NCBI RefSeq assembly: GCF_900105735.1
Contig: NZ_LT629793.1
Span: forward strand, 6,510,001-6,574,000
Direction: 5' to 3'
Source of the DNA: Pseudomonas yamanorum
GTDB taxonomy: Bacteria; Pseudomonadota; Gammaproteobacteria; Pseudomonadales; Pseudomonadaceae
DNA: 64,000 nucleotides
Below, one piece after another: positions 55,267 to 64,000 of this stretch. The position numbers were made by a program, and so were the translations under genes. How positions within the stretch are numbered: the stretch's first letter is position 1; each line of letters starts with the position of its first letter. Below the pieces are notes generated by a model. That model had not been told where the DNA came from. It searched no databases and saw nothing but the letters and a program-made list of their open reading frames with translations.

Positions 55267-58200
55267 TCAGCTGTCTTTGTGGCGCTTTTTCACCAGCTTC
55301 ATCACCACCACGAAGAACACCGGCACAAACACCACTGCCAGCGTCGCGGTAACCATCCCGCCGATCACCCCGGTGCCGATCGCCTGCTGGCTCGCCGAGC
55401 TGGCACCGGTGGCGATCGCCAGAGGCACCACGCCGAGGATGAACGCCAGGGACGTCATGATGATCGGCCGCAGACGCAGGCGTGCAGCCTTGAGCGTGGC
55501 ATCGATCAGGTCTTCGCCCTGGTCATACAGGTCCTTGGCGAACTCGATGATCAGGATCGCGTTCTTTGCCGACAGGCCGATGATGGTAATCAGGCCGACC
55601 TTGAAGAACACATCGTTGGGCATCCCGCGCAAGCTCACGGCCAATACCGCGCCGAGCACGCCGAGGGGCACCACCAGCAACACCGAGGTCGGAATCGACC
55701 AACTCTCATACAAGGCCGCCAGGCACAGGAACACGATCAGCAGCGACAAGCCGAGCAACAGCGGTGCCTGGGAGCCGGACAAGCGCTCCTGCAACGACAG
55801 GCCAGTCCATTCCTGGCCGAGGCCCGCAGGCAACTGGCTGACCAGGCGCTGAATCTCTTCCATCGCCTCGCCCGTACTGTGGCCCGGCGCCGATTCACCG
55901 GAAATCGCGATGGCCGGATAGCCGTTATAACGCGTCAACTGGGCAGGGCCCTGGATCCAGCGCGCTTCGACGAAGGCCGACAGCGGCACCATCTTCCCGG
56001 CGTTGTTGCGCACATGGATTTTCATCAGGTCCGCCACCTGGCTACGCTGATCACCTTCGGCCTGCACCACCACCCGCTGCATGCGGCCCTGGTTGGGGAA
56101 GTCGTTGATATACGCCGAGCCGATGGCCGAGGACAGCACGTTGCCGATGTCGGCAAAGGAAATGCCCAGGGCGTTGGCTTGCTTGCGGTCAACTTCCAGC
56201 TGCACCTGAGGCGCCTCGGCCAGGGCGCTTTCACGCACGTTGGCCAGGATCGGGCTTTTCTCGGCGGCGGCCAGCAGTTCGGTACGGGCCTCCATCAATG
56301 CGGCATGGCCCACGCCACCCCGGTCTTGCAGGCGGAACTCGAAACCACTCGAGGTGCCCAGGCCATCCACCGGCGGCGGCAAAATCGCATAGGCAATCGC
56401 GTCCTTCAGCTCGGTAAAGGCCGCGTTGGCACGGTCTGCAATGGCGGCGGCGGAATCCTTGCTGCTGCGTTCCGACCAATCCTTGAGCGTGGTAAATGCC
56501 AGCGCTGCGTTCTGCCCCGAGCCGGAGAAGCTGAAGCCCATGATCATCGTGGTATCGCCCACACCCGGCTCGCCGGCGTTATGCGCCTCGATCTGCTCGG
56601 CCACCTGCACCGTGCGGTTCTTGCTCGCACCCGGCGGCAGTTGGATGTCGGTGATGGTGTAGCCCTGGTCTTCCACCGGCAGGAAGGAGGAGGGCAGGCG
56701 GGCGAACAACACCCCAAGACCCACCACCAGCACCAGATAGATCAGCAGGTAGCGGCCACTGCGCTTGAGGGCGTAGGCCACCCAGCCTTCATAGCGGTCG
56801 GTGAACTGCTCGAAGCGCCGGTTGAACCAGCCGAAGAAGCCGCCTTTCTCATGGTGCTCGCCCTTGGCAATCGGCTTGAGCAAGGTGGCGCACAGGGCCG
56901 GGGTCAAGGTCAGGGCGAGGAACGCCGAGAACAGGATCGAGGTGGCCATCGACAACGAGAACTGCTGATAGATCACGCCCACCGAACCCGGCATGAACGC
57001 CATCGGCAGGAACACCGCCACCAGCACCAGCGTGATGCCGACAATCGCCCCGGTAATCTGGCCCATGGCCTTGCGCGTAGCCTCTTTGGGCGACAGGCCC
57101 TCGGTGACCATGATCCGCTCGACGTTCTCCACCACCACAATCGCATCGTCCACGAGGATACCGATGGCCAGCACCATGCCGAACATGGTCAGCACGTTGA
57201 TCGAGAAGCCCAGCAACAGCATCGTCGCAAAGGTACCCATCAAGGCGATCGGCACCACCAGCGTCGGGATCAGCGTGTAGCGGATGTTTTGCAGGAACAG
57301 GAACATCACCGCAAACACCAGCAACATCGCCTCGCCCAGGGTATACACCACCTTGGTGATCGAGACCTTCACGAACGGCGAAGTGTCGTACGGGATCTTG
57401 TACTCGACGTTGGCCGGGAAGTAGCGCGCCAGTTCGTCCATCTTCGCCCGCACCAGGGTCGCGGTGCTCAAGGCGTTGGCACCGGGCGACAGTTGCACGC
57501 TGACGGCGGTGGACGGCTTGCCGTTCAGGCGGGTGGAGAACTGGTATTCCTGGCTGCCGATTTCCACCCGTGCCACGTCACCGACGCGCACGGTTGAACC
57601 GTCCGGATTGGCCTTGAGCACGATGTAGGCAAATTCAGCCGGGGTCGACAGCTGGCCTTTCACCAGGATCGACGCGGTGATTTCCTGGGTCTTGGTACCC
57701 GGCAAATCACCAATGCTGCCCGCCGACACCTGGGCGTTCTGCGCCGCGATGGCCGCGTTGACGTCCGCGGGGGTCAGGTTGAAACCGATCAGCTTCTGCG
57801 GGTCGATCCAGATTCGCATTGCGCGCTCGGCGCCGTACAGCTGGGCCTTGCCCACGCCGTCCAGGCGCTTGAGTTCGTTCATCACGTTGCGCGCCAGGTA
57901 ATCGCTGAGCGCCACGTCATCGAGCTTGCCGTCGCTGGAGGTCAGGGTGACCAGCAGCAGGAAGCCGGCGGAAACTTTCTCCACCTGCAAGCCTTGCTGC
58001 GTCACGGCTTGGGGCAGACGCGGCTCCACGGCCTTGAGACGGTTTTGCACGTCAACCTGGGCCATCTCCGGGTCGGTGCCCGGCTGGAAGGTCGCGGTGA
58101 TGGTGGCCGAACCGAGGCTGCTCTGGGATTCGAAATACAGCAGGTGATCGGCGCCGTTAAGCTCTTGCTCGATCAGGCTGACCACGCTTTCGTCCAGGGT

Positions 58201-58365
58201 TTGCGCAGAGGCACCCGGGTACACGGCGTAGATCTCGACTTTCGGCGGCGCGACGTTGGGGTACTGCGCCACCGGCAACTGCGGGATGGCGAGGGCGCCG
58301 GCCAGCAGGATAAACAGGGCGACCACCCAGGCGAAGATCGGGCGGTCAATAAAGAACTGCGGCAT
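55267..58365 (-). CDS. RND efflux permease (HAE1 family)
   Basis: A 1032-residue inner-membrane proton-drug antiporter of the AcrB/MexB type. It starts [20 protein letters not shown], has the proton-relay Asp pair in [17 protein letters not shown] (helix 4), and ends after the second half with [18 protein letters not shown]. Two large periplasmic loops and full length are present. It works with the adaptor gene 17 bases upstream. No outer-membrane channel gene is adjacent, so a TolC/OprM-type protein encoded elsewhere must complete the pump. Substrates cannot be predicted. It resembles several Pseudomonas pumps; I do not assign a symbol. Confidence 0.95.
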   Translation of the reverse strand: MPQFFIDRPIFAWVVALFILLAGALAIPQLPVAQYPNVAPPKVEIYAVYPGASAQTLDESVVSLIEQELNGADHLLYFESQSSLGSATITATFQPGTDPEMAQVDVQNRLKAVEPRLPQAVTQQGLQVEKVSAGFLLLVTLTSSDGKLDDVALSDYLARNVMNELKRLDGVGKAQLYGAERAMRIWIDPQKLIGFNLTPADVNAAIAAQNAQVSAGSIGDLPGTKTQEITASILVKGQLSTPAEFAYIVLKANPDGSTVRVGDVARVEIGSQEYQFSTRLNGKPSTAVSVQLSPGANALSTATLVRAKMDELARYFPANVEYKIPYDTSPFVKVSITKVVYTLGEAMLLVFAVMFLFLQNIRYTLIPTLVVPIALMGTFATMLLLGFSINVLTMFGMVLAIGILVDDAIVVVENVERIMVTEGLSPKEATRKAMGQITGAIVGITLVLVAVFLPMAFMPGSVGVIYQQFSLSMATSILFSAFLALTLTPALCATLLKPIAKGEHHEKGGFFGWFNRRFEQFTDRYEGWVAYALKRSGRYLLIYLVLVVGLGVLFARLPSSFLPVEDQGYTITDIQLPPGASKNRTVQVAEQIEAHNAGEPGVGDTTMIMGFSFSGSGQNAALAFTTLKDWSERSSKDSAAAIADRANAAFTELKDAIAYAILPPPVDGLGTSSGFEFRLQDRGGVGHAALMEARTELLAAAEKSPILANVRESALAEAPQVQLEVDRKQANALGISFADIGNVLSSAIGSAYINDFPNQGRMQRVVVQAEGDQRSQVADLMKIHVRNNAGKMVPLSAFVEARWIQGPAQLTRYNGYPAIAISGESAPGHSTGEAMEEIQRLVSQLPAGLGQEWTGLSLQERLSGSQAPLLLGLSLLIVFLCLAALYESWSIPTSVLLVVPLGVLGAVLAVSLRGMPNDVFFKVGLITIIGLSAKNAILIIEFAKDLYDQGEDLIDATLKAARLRLRPIIMTSLAFILGVVPLAIATGASSASQQAIGTGVIGGMVTATLAVVFVPVFFVVVMKLVKKRHKDS

Positions 58366-58382
58366 TGTGAACTATCCCTTTC

Positions 58383-59540
58383 TTACTGGCCGGATGCCTG
58401 GGCGATGGGCGCGGGGCTGTCGTCAACCTGGACTTTTTCGCCAGGGCGGGCGTGTTGCAGGCCTTCGACGACGATACGGTCACCAGCCTTGAGGCCGCTG
58501 TTGACCACCCAGCGGTCATTGACCACCGAGCCCAGTTCCACCGGTTGCTGGCTCACGGTTTGCTCGGCGTCCAGCAGCAACACCATCGGAATCCCGGCGC
58601 TGTCGCGGGTGATCGCCCGCTGCGGCACGCTGATGCCTTGCTGGTCGACGGCTTGCTCCAGGCGTACGCGAATAAAGCTGCCGGGCAGCAGGTCGAGGTC
58701 CGGATTGGGGAATTCGCTGCGCAAGATGATCTGCCCGGTGCCCGGGTCGACGCTGATCTCGGCGAACAGCAACTTGCCCGGCAGCGGGTACAGGCTGCCG
58801 TCATCCTGGATCAGCGTGGCCTTGGCCTGGTCCTGGCCGACTTGCTTCAAGTGCCCGGCGCGAAAGGCCCGGCGCAGGTCGTTCAGCTCGCGGGTGGATT
58901 GGGTCAGGTCGGCATGGATCGGGTCCAGTTGCTGGATCAGCGCCATCGGCGTGGCTTCGTTCTGGCCCACCAGGGCGCCTTCGGTCACCAGCGCGCGGCC
59001 GATGCGCCCGGAAATCGGCGCGGTGACCGTGGCATAGCCCAGGTTCAACTTGGCCCGCTGTACGGCGGCCTGGTTGGCGGCCACATCGGCTGCGGTTTGC
59101 CGGGCGGCGGCGCGGGCGTTGTCGTATTCCTGGCCGCTGATGGCGTTGCCTTCCACCAGTTGGCTGTAGCGCTGCTCTTGCAGGCGTGCCTGGAACGCAT
59201 TGGCCTCGGCCTTGCGCAGGCTGGCCTGGGCGCTGTCGAGGTCGGCCTTGAACGGCGCCGGATCAATCCGGAACAGCACATCGCCCTGTTTCACGTCGTG
59301 ACCTTCCTTGAACACCCGCTGCAACACCACGCCGGCCACCCGGGCGCGCACTTCGGCGATGCGCGGCGCGGCAATGCGCCCGCTCAGTTCGCTGGTGATG
59401 GACAGGGGCTTGGCTTCAAGGGTTTCGATCCGCACCTTGGCCAGCGGTGCCTCGGCAGCTTCGTCCGCCGACTTGCCACACGCGCTCAGCGCCAGTGTCA
59501 GGGCCAACAGGCAAAACGGCGCAAACAGATTCTTCGACAT
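58383..59540 (-). CDS. RND efflux periplasmic adaptor (membrane fusion protein)
   Basis: A 385-residue lipoprotein adaptor linking the RND permease to the outer-membrane channel. The lipobox is LALSAC (Cys21). Typical order: barrel and lipoyl half (VRARVAGVVLQRVFKEGHDV), alpha-hairpin (about 100-165, SLRKAEANAFQARLQEQRYS), second lipoyl half (LGYATVTAPISGRIGRALVT), then beta-barrel and membrane-proximal domains. ATG 59546 is an alternative start two codons earlier. It is first of the pump operon and divergent from a two-component system across 305 bases that include a REP pair. Confidence 0.93.
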   Translation of the reverse strand: MSKNLFAPFCLLALTLALSACGKSADEAAEAPLAKVRIETLEAKPLSITSELSGRIAAPRIAEVRARVAGVVLQRVFKEGHDVKQGDVLFRIDPAPFKADLDSAQASLRKAEANAFQARLQEQRYSQLVEGNAISGQEYDNARAAARQTAADVAANQAAVQRAKLNLGYATVTAPISGRIGRALVTEGALVGQNEATPMALIQQLDPIHADLTQSTRELNDLRRAFRAGHLKQVGQDQAKATLIQDDGSLYPLPGKLLFAEISVDPGTGQIILRSEFPNPDLDLLPGSFIRVRLEQAVDQQGISVPQRAITRDSAGIPMVLLLDAEQTVSQQPVELGSVVNDRWVVNSGLKAGDRIVVEGLQHARPGEKVQVDDSPAPIAQASGQ

Positions 59541-59710
59541 GCTCATATCCCAATATTGACTGGCGCATCCTACGGTCGCCCCCGCCACAGTGCTGTGAAG
59601 CTCTGTAGGTGGTGTGTGAAGAAATGTAAGGTGCGGCCCACAGATGCACGCGGGCGTATATCCTTCATAACCGCCGAACCTTACACGATCTTCCTGACAC
59701 CGAAGATCAA

Positions 59711-59802
59711 ATGTGGGAGCGGGCTTGCTCGCGAAAGCCGTGTTTCAGTTAACGCATACGGCGCCTGACACACCGCTTTCGCGAGCAAGCCCGCTCCCAC
59801 AT
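59711..59802. repeat. REP pair in the divergent efflux/two-component intergenic region
   Basis: Perfect 28-bp inverted arms (59711-59738 and 59775-59802) beginning ATGTGGGAGCGGGCTTGCTC, with a 36-base spacer. Only 43 bases remain between it and the response regulator start. Confidence 0.88.
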
Positions 59803-59845
59803 TGGATTTGCGTACTACTCAGAAATTGTATTATTTGGAAATACC

Positions 59846-60547
59846 ATGCCCAACATTCTTCTGGTGGAAGACGACGCCGCGCTCTCCGAATTAATCGCCA
59901 GTTATCTGGAACGCAACGGCTATCACGTCAGCGTGCTCAGCCGTGGCGACCATGTGCGTGAGCGCGCGCGGCTCAATCCACCGGACCTGGTGATCCTCGA
60001 CCTGATGCTGCCGGGCCTCGACGGCCTGCAAGTCTGCCGGTTGCTGCGGGCCGACTCGGCCACGCTGCCGATCCTGATGCTTACCGCTCGGGACGACAGC
60101 CACGACCAGGTGCTCGGCCTGGAAATGGGCGCCGACGACTACGTCACCAAACCCTGCGAGCCCCGGGTATTGCTGGCCCGTGTACGGACCCTGCTGCGCC
60201 GCAGCAGCCTCACCGAACCCCAGGTGGCCAACGACCAGATCCTGATGGGCAATCTGTGCATCGACTTGTCGGAACGCACCGTGACCTGGCGCGACCAGCC
60301 GGTTGAGCTGTCCAGCGGTGAATACAACCTGCTGGTGGTGCTGGCCCGGCACGCCGGCGAAGTGCTCAGCCGCGACCAGATCCTGCAACGCTTGCGAGGC
60401 ATCGAATTCAACGGCACCGACCGCTCGGTGGACGTGGCGATCTCCAAGCTGCGGCGCAAGTTCGACGACCACGCAGGCGAGGCGCGCAAGATCAAGACGG
60501 TATGGGGCAAGGGCTACCTGTTCAGCCGTTCCGAGTGGGAATGCTGA
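59846..60547 (+). CDS. OmpR-family response regulator (RstA-like)
   Basis: A 233-residue response regulator. The receiver domain (1-115) has the acidic pair at 9-10, phosphoacceptor Asp52 in VILDLMLPGLDG and the Lys switch in YVTKPCEP. The C-terminal winged helix (about 130-230) ends KIKTVWGKGYLFS. It resembles RstA. The histidine kinase gene starts 3 bases after its stop. Divergence from the RND operon suggests the pump as a target (inference). Confidence 0.93.
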   Translation: MPNILLVEDDAALSELIASYLERNGYHVSVLSRGDHVRERARLNPPDLVILDLMLPGLDGLQVCRLLRADSATLPILMLTARDDSHDQVLGLEMGADDYVTKPCEPRVLLARVRTLLRRSSLTEPQVANDQILMGNLCIDLSERTVTWRDQPVELSSGEYNLLVVLARHAGEVLSRDQILQRLRGIEFNGTDRSVDVAISKLRRKFDDHAGEARKIKTVWGKGYLFSRSEWEC

Positions 60548-60550
60548 GCC

Positions 60551-61846
60551 ATGTTTCGCGTCCTGATTCGGCTGTACCTGATCACCATCGTCACCTTCGC
60601 CGCCGCGATCTACCTGGTTCCGCGGGCGGTGATCCAGCTGTTTGAACACCGTTACATGAGCTACAACATCGAGCAGTCCCGGGGAATGCAAAGCCTGATC
60701 GTCAAGGAATACCAGCGGGTGCCGGTGGAGCAGTGGGCCAATGTCACCGTGCGCCTGTCGGCGGATTTTGCCCCGCTCAAGGTGCAACTGCTGCGCATCC
60801 AGGACGCCAGCTACACCCCGGAAGAGCAGCGCCTGCTCGAAAAGGACCAGATGGTGGTGCGCCTGGGGGAGTGGGGCTGGGCGGACGACGTCAGTTCACC
60901 CCTGGACGACCAGCTGGTGGTCAAGGTCTCGGTCCCGCCGGACCCGCTGGACATGAACCTGTTGTACTGGAGCATGAACGTGCTGATCGGCGCGGCGCTG
61001 CTGGCGTGCCTGCTGTTCTGGCTACGGCCCCACTGGCGCGACCTGGAACGCCTGAAAAACACCGCCGCGCAACTGGGGCAAGGCAACCTTACGGCCCGCA
61101 CAAAAATCCCCCCCAGCTCCAACATCGGCAGCCTGGCGGCGGTGTTCGACACCATGGCCAACGACATCGAACAGTTGCTCAATCAACAGCGTGATTTGCT
61201 CAATGCGGTCTCCCATGAACTGCGTACGCCACTGACCCGCCTGGACTTCGGCCTGGCCCTGGCGCTGTCCGACGACCTACCTGCGGCCAGCCGCGAGCGC
61301 CTGCAAGGGCTGGTGGCGCACATTCGTGAGCTGGACGAGCTGGTGCTGGAGCTGCTGTCTTACAGCCGCCTGCAAAACCCGGCGCAAACACCCGAGCAGG
61401 TGGAAGTGGTGCTGGATGAGTTCATCGACAGCATCCTGGGCAGCGTCGACGACGAGCTGGAAAACCCGGATATCGTGATGGATGTGGTGCTGGATTGCGC
61501 GGTGGAGCGCTTCACCCTGGACCCGCGCCTGACCGCCCGGGCACTGCAAAACCTGCTGCGCAACGCCATGCGCTATTGCGAGCGGCGGATTCAGGTAGGC
61601 GTGAAGGTGTGCCCCAAGGGCTGTGAGATCTGGGTGGACGATGACGGCATTGGTATTCCGGTCGATCAGCGGGAGCGGATCTTCGAGCCGTTCTACCGGC
61701 TGGACCGCAGCCGTGACCGCGCCACTGGCGGGTTTGGACTGGGCTTGGCCATCAGCCGGCGGGCGCTGGAGGCCCAGGGCGGAACCCTTACGGCAGAAGC
61801 CTCGCCGTTGGGCGGCGCCCGGTTCCGGCTCTGGCTGCCGAGCTGA
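60551..61846 (+). CDS. Sensor histidine kinase (RstB-like)
   Basis: A 431-residue inner-membrane kinase. Membrane helix 1 is at 5-28 and a periplasmic RstB-type sensor of about 110 residues follows. Helix 2 is near 138-158, then HAMP, the dimerisation domain with His222 in AVSHELRTPLTRLDFG, and the ATP-binding domain with N-box LLRNAMRYCE, G1 DDDGIGIP and G2 GGFGLGLAI. It pairs with the regulator directly upstream. The signal is unknown. Confidence 0.93.
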   Translation: MFRVLIRLYLITIVTFAAAIYLVPRAVIQLFEHRYMSYNIEQSRGMQSLIVKEYQRVPVEQWANVTVRLSADFAPLKVQLLRIQDASYTPEEQRLLEKDQMVVRLGEWGWADDVSSPLDDQLVVKVSVPPDPLDMNLLYWSMNVLIGAALLACLLFWLRPHWRDLERLKNTAAQLGQGNLTARTKIPPSSNIGSLAAVFDTMANDIEQLLNQQRDLLNAVSHELRTPLTRLDFGLALALSDDLPAASRERLQGLVAHIRELDELVLELLSYSRLQNPAQTPEQVEVVLDEFIDSILGSVDDELENPDIVMDVVLDCAVERFTLDPRLTARALQNLLRNAMRYCERRIQVGVKVCPKGCEIWVDDDGIGIPVDQRERIFEPFYRLDRSRDRATGGFGLGLAISRRALEAQGGTLTAEASPLGGARFRLWLPS

Positions 61847-61981
61847 AGAACACCACAAAACCATTGTGGGAGCTTCATCGGTCTTCAGTCCCGCTTTTGG
61901 CGCATGCACAGCCTTACCTGCCGTCACACACCCTTGATATAGTTCGGCCCTTATTCCAGCCGCCAGTCAAGGATCACTGCC

Positions 61982-62794
61982 ATGTCCGAATACCAAGCCT
62001 TTGTCGTCGAACTCAGCGGCAACGTCGCCCATGTGCAGCTCAACCGCCCGGAAAAGATCAACGCGATGAACGCAGCGTTCTGGACCGAGATCATCGACAT
62101 CTTCCAATGGGTCGAAGACACCGACGCGGTGCGTGCCGTAGTCATCAGTGGCGCCGGCAAGCATTTCTCCTCCGGCATCGACCTGATGATGCTGGCCTCG
62201 GTGGCCAACGAATTCGGCAAGGACGTAGGCCGTAACGCGCGTCTGCTGCGGCGCAAGATCCTCGAACTGCAAGCTTCCTTCAACGCCGTCGACACCTGCC
62301 GCAAGCCGGTACTCGCCGCGATCCACGGCTACTGCATCGGCGGCGCCATCGACCTGATCAGCGCCTGTGACATGCGCTACGCCGCCGAAGACGCGCAATT
62401 CTCCATCAAGGAAATCGATATCGGCATGGCCGCCGACGTCGGCACCCTGCAACGCCTGCCGCGCATCGTCGGCGACGGCATGCTGCGCGAGCTGGCCTAC
62501 ACCGGCCGCCAGTTCGGTGCCGAAGAGGCCCGCAGCATCGGCCTGGTGAATCGCGTGTACAGCGATCACCAGAGCCTGCTGGCCGGCGTGATGGACATCG
62601 CCCGGGAAATTGCTGCCAAATCCCCGATCGCGGTCACCGGCACCAAGGCGATGATCAGCTACATGCGCGACCACACGATCAATGACGGCCTGGAATACGT
62701 TGCCACCTGGAACTCAGCTATGTTGCAATCCAACGACCTGCGCGTGGCCATCGCGGCCCATATGAGCAAGCAGAAACCCGACTTCGTGGATTGA
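61982..62794 (+). CDS. Delta3,5-Delta2,4-dienoyl-CoA isomerase-like crotonase
   Basis: A 270-residue crotonase-fold enzyme. The oxyanion-hole segments are KHFSSGIDLMML and HGYCIGGAIDLISACD. The three acids of the ECH1 dienoyl-CoA isomerase group are kept: Asp130 (SACDMRYA), Glu144 (SIKEIDIG) and Asp152 (MAADVGTLQRLP). It therefore likely isomerises 3,5-dienoyl-CoA in degradation of unsaturated fatty acids with odd-numbered double bonds, rather than hydrating enoyl-CoA. nudC follows after 6 bases. The 135 bases upstream contain a fragment resembling a REP half (61865-61875). Confidence 0.9.
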   Translation: MSEYQAFVVELSGNVAHVQLNRPEKINAMNAAFWTEIIDIFQWVEDTDAVRAVVISGAGKHFSSGIDLMMLASVANEFGKDVGRNARLLRRKILELQASFNAVDTCRKPVLAAIHGYCIGGAIDLISACDMRYAAEDAQFSIKEIDIGMAADVGTLQRLPRIVGDGMLRELAYTGRQFGAEEARSIGLVNRVYSDHQSLLAGVMDIAREIAAKSPIAVTGTKAMISYMRDHTINDGLEYVATWNSAMLQSNDLRVAIAAHMSKQKPDFVD

Positions 62795-62800
62795 CTGAAC

Positions 62801-63634
62801 ATGACCCCAGGCTGGATTACCACAACGCTGCTGGACAACGACGCCCCGGGCGGCTGGGCCGTGGCCCGCAGCCGTGAAGGCTTTTTACACGACCAGAACG
62901 GCCCGCTGTTTCCCCGGGAATGGCTCAAGCGCCAGGACCTCTCGGTGTTTGCCGAGCACGGCATCGGCCATCTGGACGGCGAGCCGGTGTACCTGCTGGA
63001 GCTCAATAGCCCAGCCGATGTACCGGGTTGCGGCTGGCAGGGCCTGCGGGCGTTCATGCTGCAAGGCGACCACACGCTGTACAAAGTTCTCGGCTACGCC
63101 GCGCAAATCGGCACCTGGGCCCGTGAACACCGCTTCTGCGGCAGCTGCGGCCAGGCGATGGTGCAGGTGCCACGGGAGCGGGCGATGTTCTGCCAGGCCT
63201 GTGACCTGCGCAGCTACCCGCGTATCTCGCCGAGCATGATCGTGCTGGTGACCCGTGGCGACGAGATCCTGCTGGCCCGTTCGCCGCGCTTTGTCACAGG
63301 CGTCTACAGCACCCTGGCGGGGTTTGCCGAGCCGGGTGAGTCGGCCGAGGACTGCCTGATTCGCGAAGTGCGTGAAGAAGTGCAGGTGGAGGTCAGGAAC
63401 ATCCAGTACATGGGCAGCCAGTGCTGGCCGTTCCCGCACTCGATGATGCTGGGCTTTCACGCCGAGTACGCCGGCGGCGACATCGTGCCCCAGGCCGACG
63501 AGATCGAAGACGCGCAGTGGTTCAATATCCATGAGCTGCCGCCGTTGCCGGCGTCCCGCTCGATTGCGCGCTACCTGATCGACCTCTACCTGGCCCGTCG
63601 CTTAGGCCACGCTGAACCAGTGCTGCCAGGCTAG
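62801..63634 (+). CDS. nudC: NAD+ diphosphatase NudC
   Basis: A 277-residue Nudix hydrolase that cleaves NAD(H) to NMN and AMP and removes NAD caps from RNA. The zinc ribbon uses Cys113, Cys116, Cys131 and Cys134. The Nudix box spans 174-196 ([20 protein letters not shown]), and SQCWPFPHS (206-214) is the NudC-specific SQPWPFPxS motif with Cys in place of the first Pro. It starts 6 bases after the isomerase gene, and its last 33 bases overlap the opposing TSUP gene. Confidence 0.95.
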   Translation: MTPGWITTTLLDNDAPGGWAVARSREGFLHDQNGPLFPREWLKRQDLSVFAEHGIGHLDGEPVYLLELNSPADVPGCGWQGLRAFMLQGDHTLYKVLGYAAQIGTWAREHRFCGSCGQAMVQVPRERAMFCQACDLRSYPRISPSMIVLVTRGDEILLARSPRFVTGVYSTLAGFAEPGESAEDCLIREVREEVQVEVRNIQYMGSQCWPFPHSMMLGFHAEYAGGDIVPQADEIEDAQWFNIHELPPLPASRSIARYLIDLYLARRLGHAEPVLPG

Positions 63635-64000
63635 GCGCACCGTCAGGCCGAGCACGACGGTGATGAACACCGGGCGAATGAACTTGGCGCCGCCGCTGAT
63701 GGCGCTGCGTGCGCCAAAGAACGCGCCGCACATCACCGATATGCCCATGCACAGGCCGACAATCCAGTCCACCGAGCCATTGAAAATGAACACCGTCAGC
63801 GCCGCCGCGTTGCTGACGAAGTTCATGCTGCGCGCCACGCCACTGGCCTTTACCAGGTCGATGGGGTGCAACAGCATGGTGCTCACGGTCCAGAAGGCCC
63901 CGGTGCCGGGGCCGGCCACGCCATCGTAGAAGCCCAGGCCGAAGCCTTGGGTGGATTGCCATTTCTTCTTGATCGGCGCGTCGTTATCCAGCGCCGCCTT
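63602..64000 (-). CDS. TSUP (TauE/SafE) family permease, 5' end cut by window
   Basis: The C-terminal 132 residues of an inner-membrane TSUP-family transporter; the frame runs off the right end of the window. Family motifs seen are [19 protein letters not shown], the second-half repeat with Gly-Pro-Gly-Thr, and [20 protein letters not shown], followed by two more membrane helices. These carriers export or import sulfite, sulfoacetate or related organic anions. It is convergent with nudC and shares 33 bases with it. Confidence 0.9.
   Translation of the reverse strand, partial: KAALDNDAPIKKKWQSTQGFGLGFYDGVAGPGTGAFWTVSTMLLHPIDLVKASGVARSMNFVSNAAALTVFIFNGSVDWIVGLCMGISVMCGAFFGARSAISGGAKFIRPVFITVVLGLTVRLAWQHWFSVA

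Noticed and set aside
55279..57597. A 772-codon plus-strand open frame opposite the RND permease
   Set aside because: Composition dominated by His, Arg, Gln and Gly, and complete overlap with a definite RND gene.
61862..61880. Fragment TGTGGGAGCTTCATCGG resembling a REP end
   Set aside because: Only one short arm is present, with no partner; probably a remnant.

Overview
The window looks like chromosomal DNA of a Pseudomonas of the P. fluorescens group. The reasons are a complete fapABCDEF functional-amyloid operon, a ptxS-kguEKTD 2-ketogluconate cluster with two perfect PtxS palindromes, a gnd-zwf-HAD operon, dpkA, several large REP-type inverted pairs, and high-GC coding with Pseudomonas-like gene neighbourhoods. 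No rRNA, tRNA, CRISPR array, transposase or phage gene was seen.

Layout. Positions 66-4155: an aldo/keto reductase divergent from a YafY/WYL regulator, then a SnoaL-like protein, ZapE and a GNAT enzyme. 4253-9101 (minus): a small exported protein, a TonB-dependent receptor with a Fur-like box, a CptA-type phosphoethanolamine transferase and a 58-residue coiled-coil protein. 9370-12694: gnd-zwf-HAD, translationally coupled through ATGA overlaps. 13435-20825: a VpsR-like sigma-54 activator, the fap operon on the opposite strand, its sigma-54 promoter with three palindromic activator sites, and an orphan FecR-type anti-sigma gene. 20976-28403: a PepSY protein, a 1707-residue dermonecrotic-toxin-family protein with a C-terminal zinc-protease motif, dpkA, a DUF883 protein and a small protein. 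28378-34141: two LysR regulators, an MHS-type MFS transporter, an M20 peptidase and a nitrilase.

34143-34954 is an 812-bp imperfect palindrome that carries a perfect REP pair at its centre. 34967-39286: an NCS2 purine permease, a LEA-type lipoprotein and a GNAT enzyme in one operon, then a chemoreceptor. 39397-44603: kguD, kguT, kguK, kguE and ptxS. 44842-52866: an accessory block that is more A/T-rich in its first part. It holds two large paralogous Ig-like repeat proteins, a pertactin-type autotransporter, a 146-residue orphan and a protein with two carbohydrate-binding-like modules. 52996-63634: a LysE exporter with an AraC regulator, DUF1345, an RND permease and adaptor, a divergent two-component system, a dienoyl-CoA isomerase and NudC. 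A TSUP permease is cut by the window end.

The best integrated story is fap control. The activator gene lies just downstream of the operon, convergent with it across a shared terminator. The fapA upstream region has a -24/-12 element plus palindromes with half-site GTGTTTCA. A second intrinsic terminator sits inside the operon after fapC, which could set a high ratio of fibre subunits to export proteins. The least explained stretch is the Ig-like/autotransporter block.
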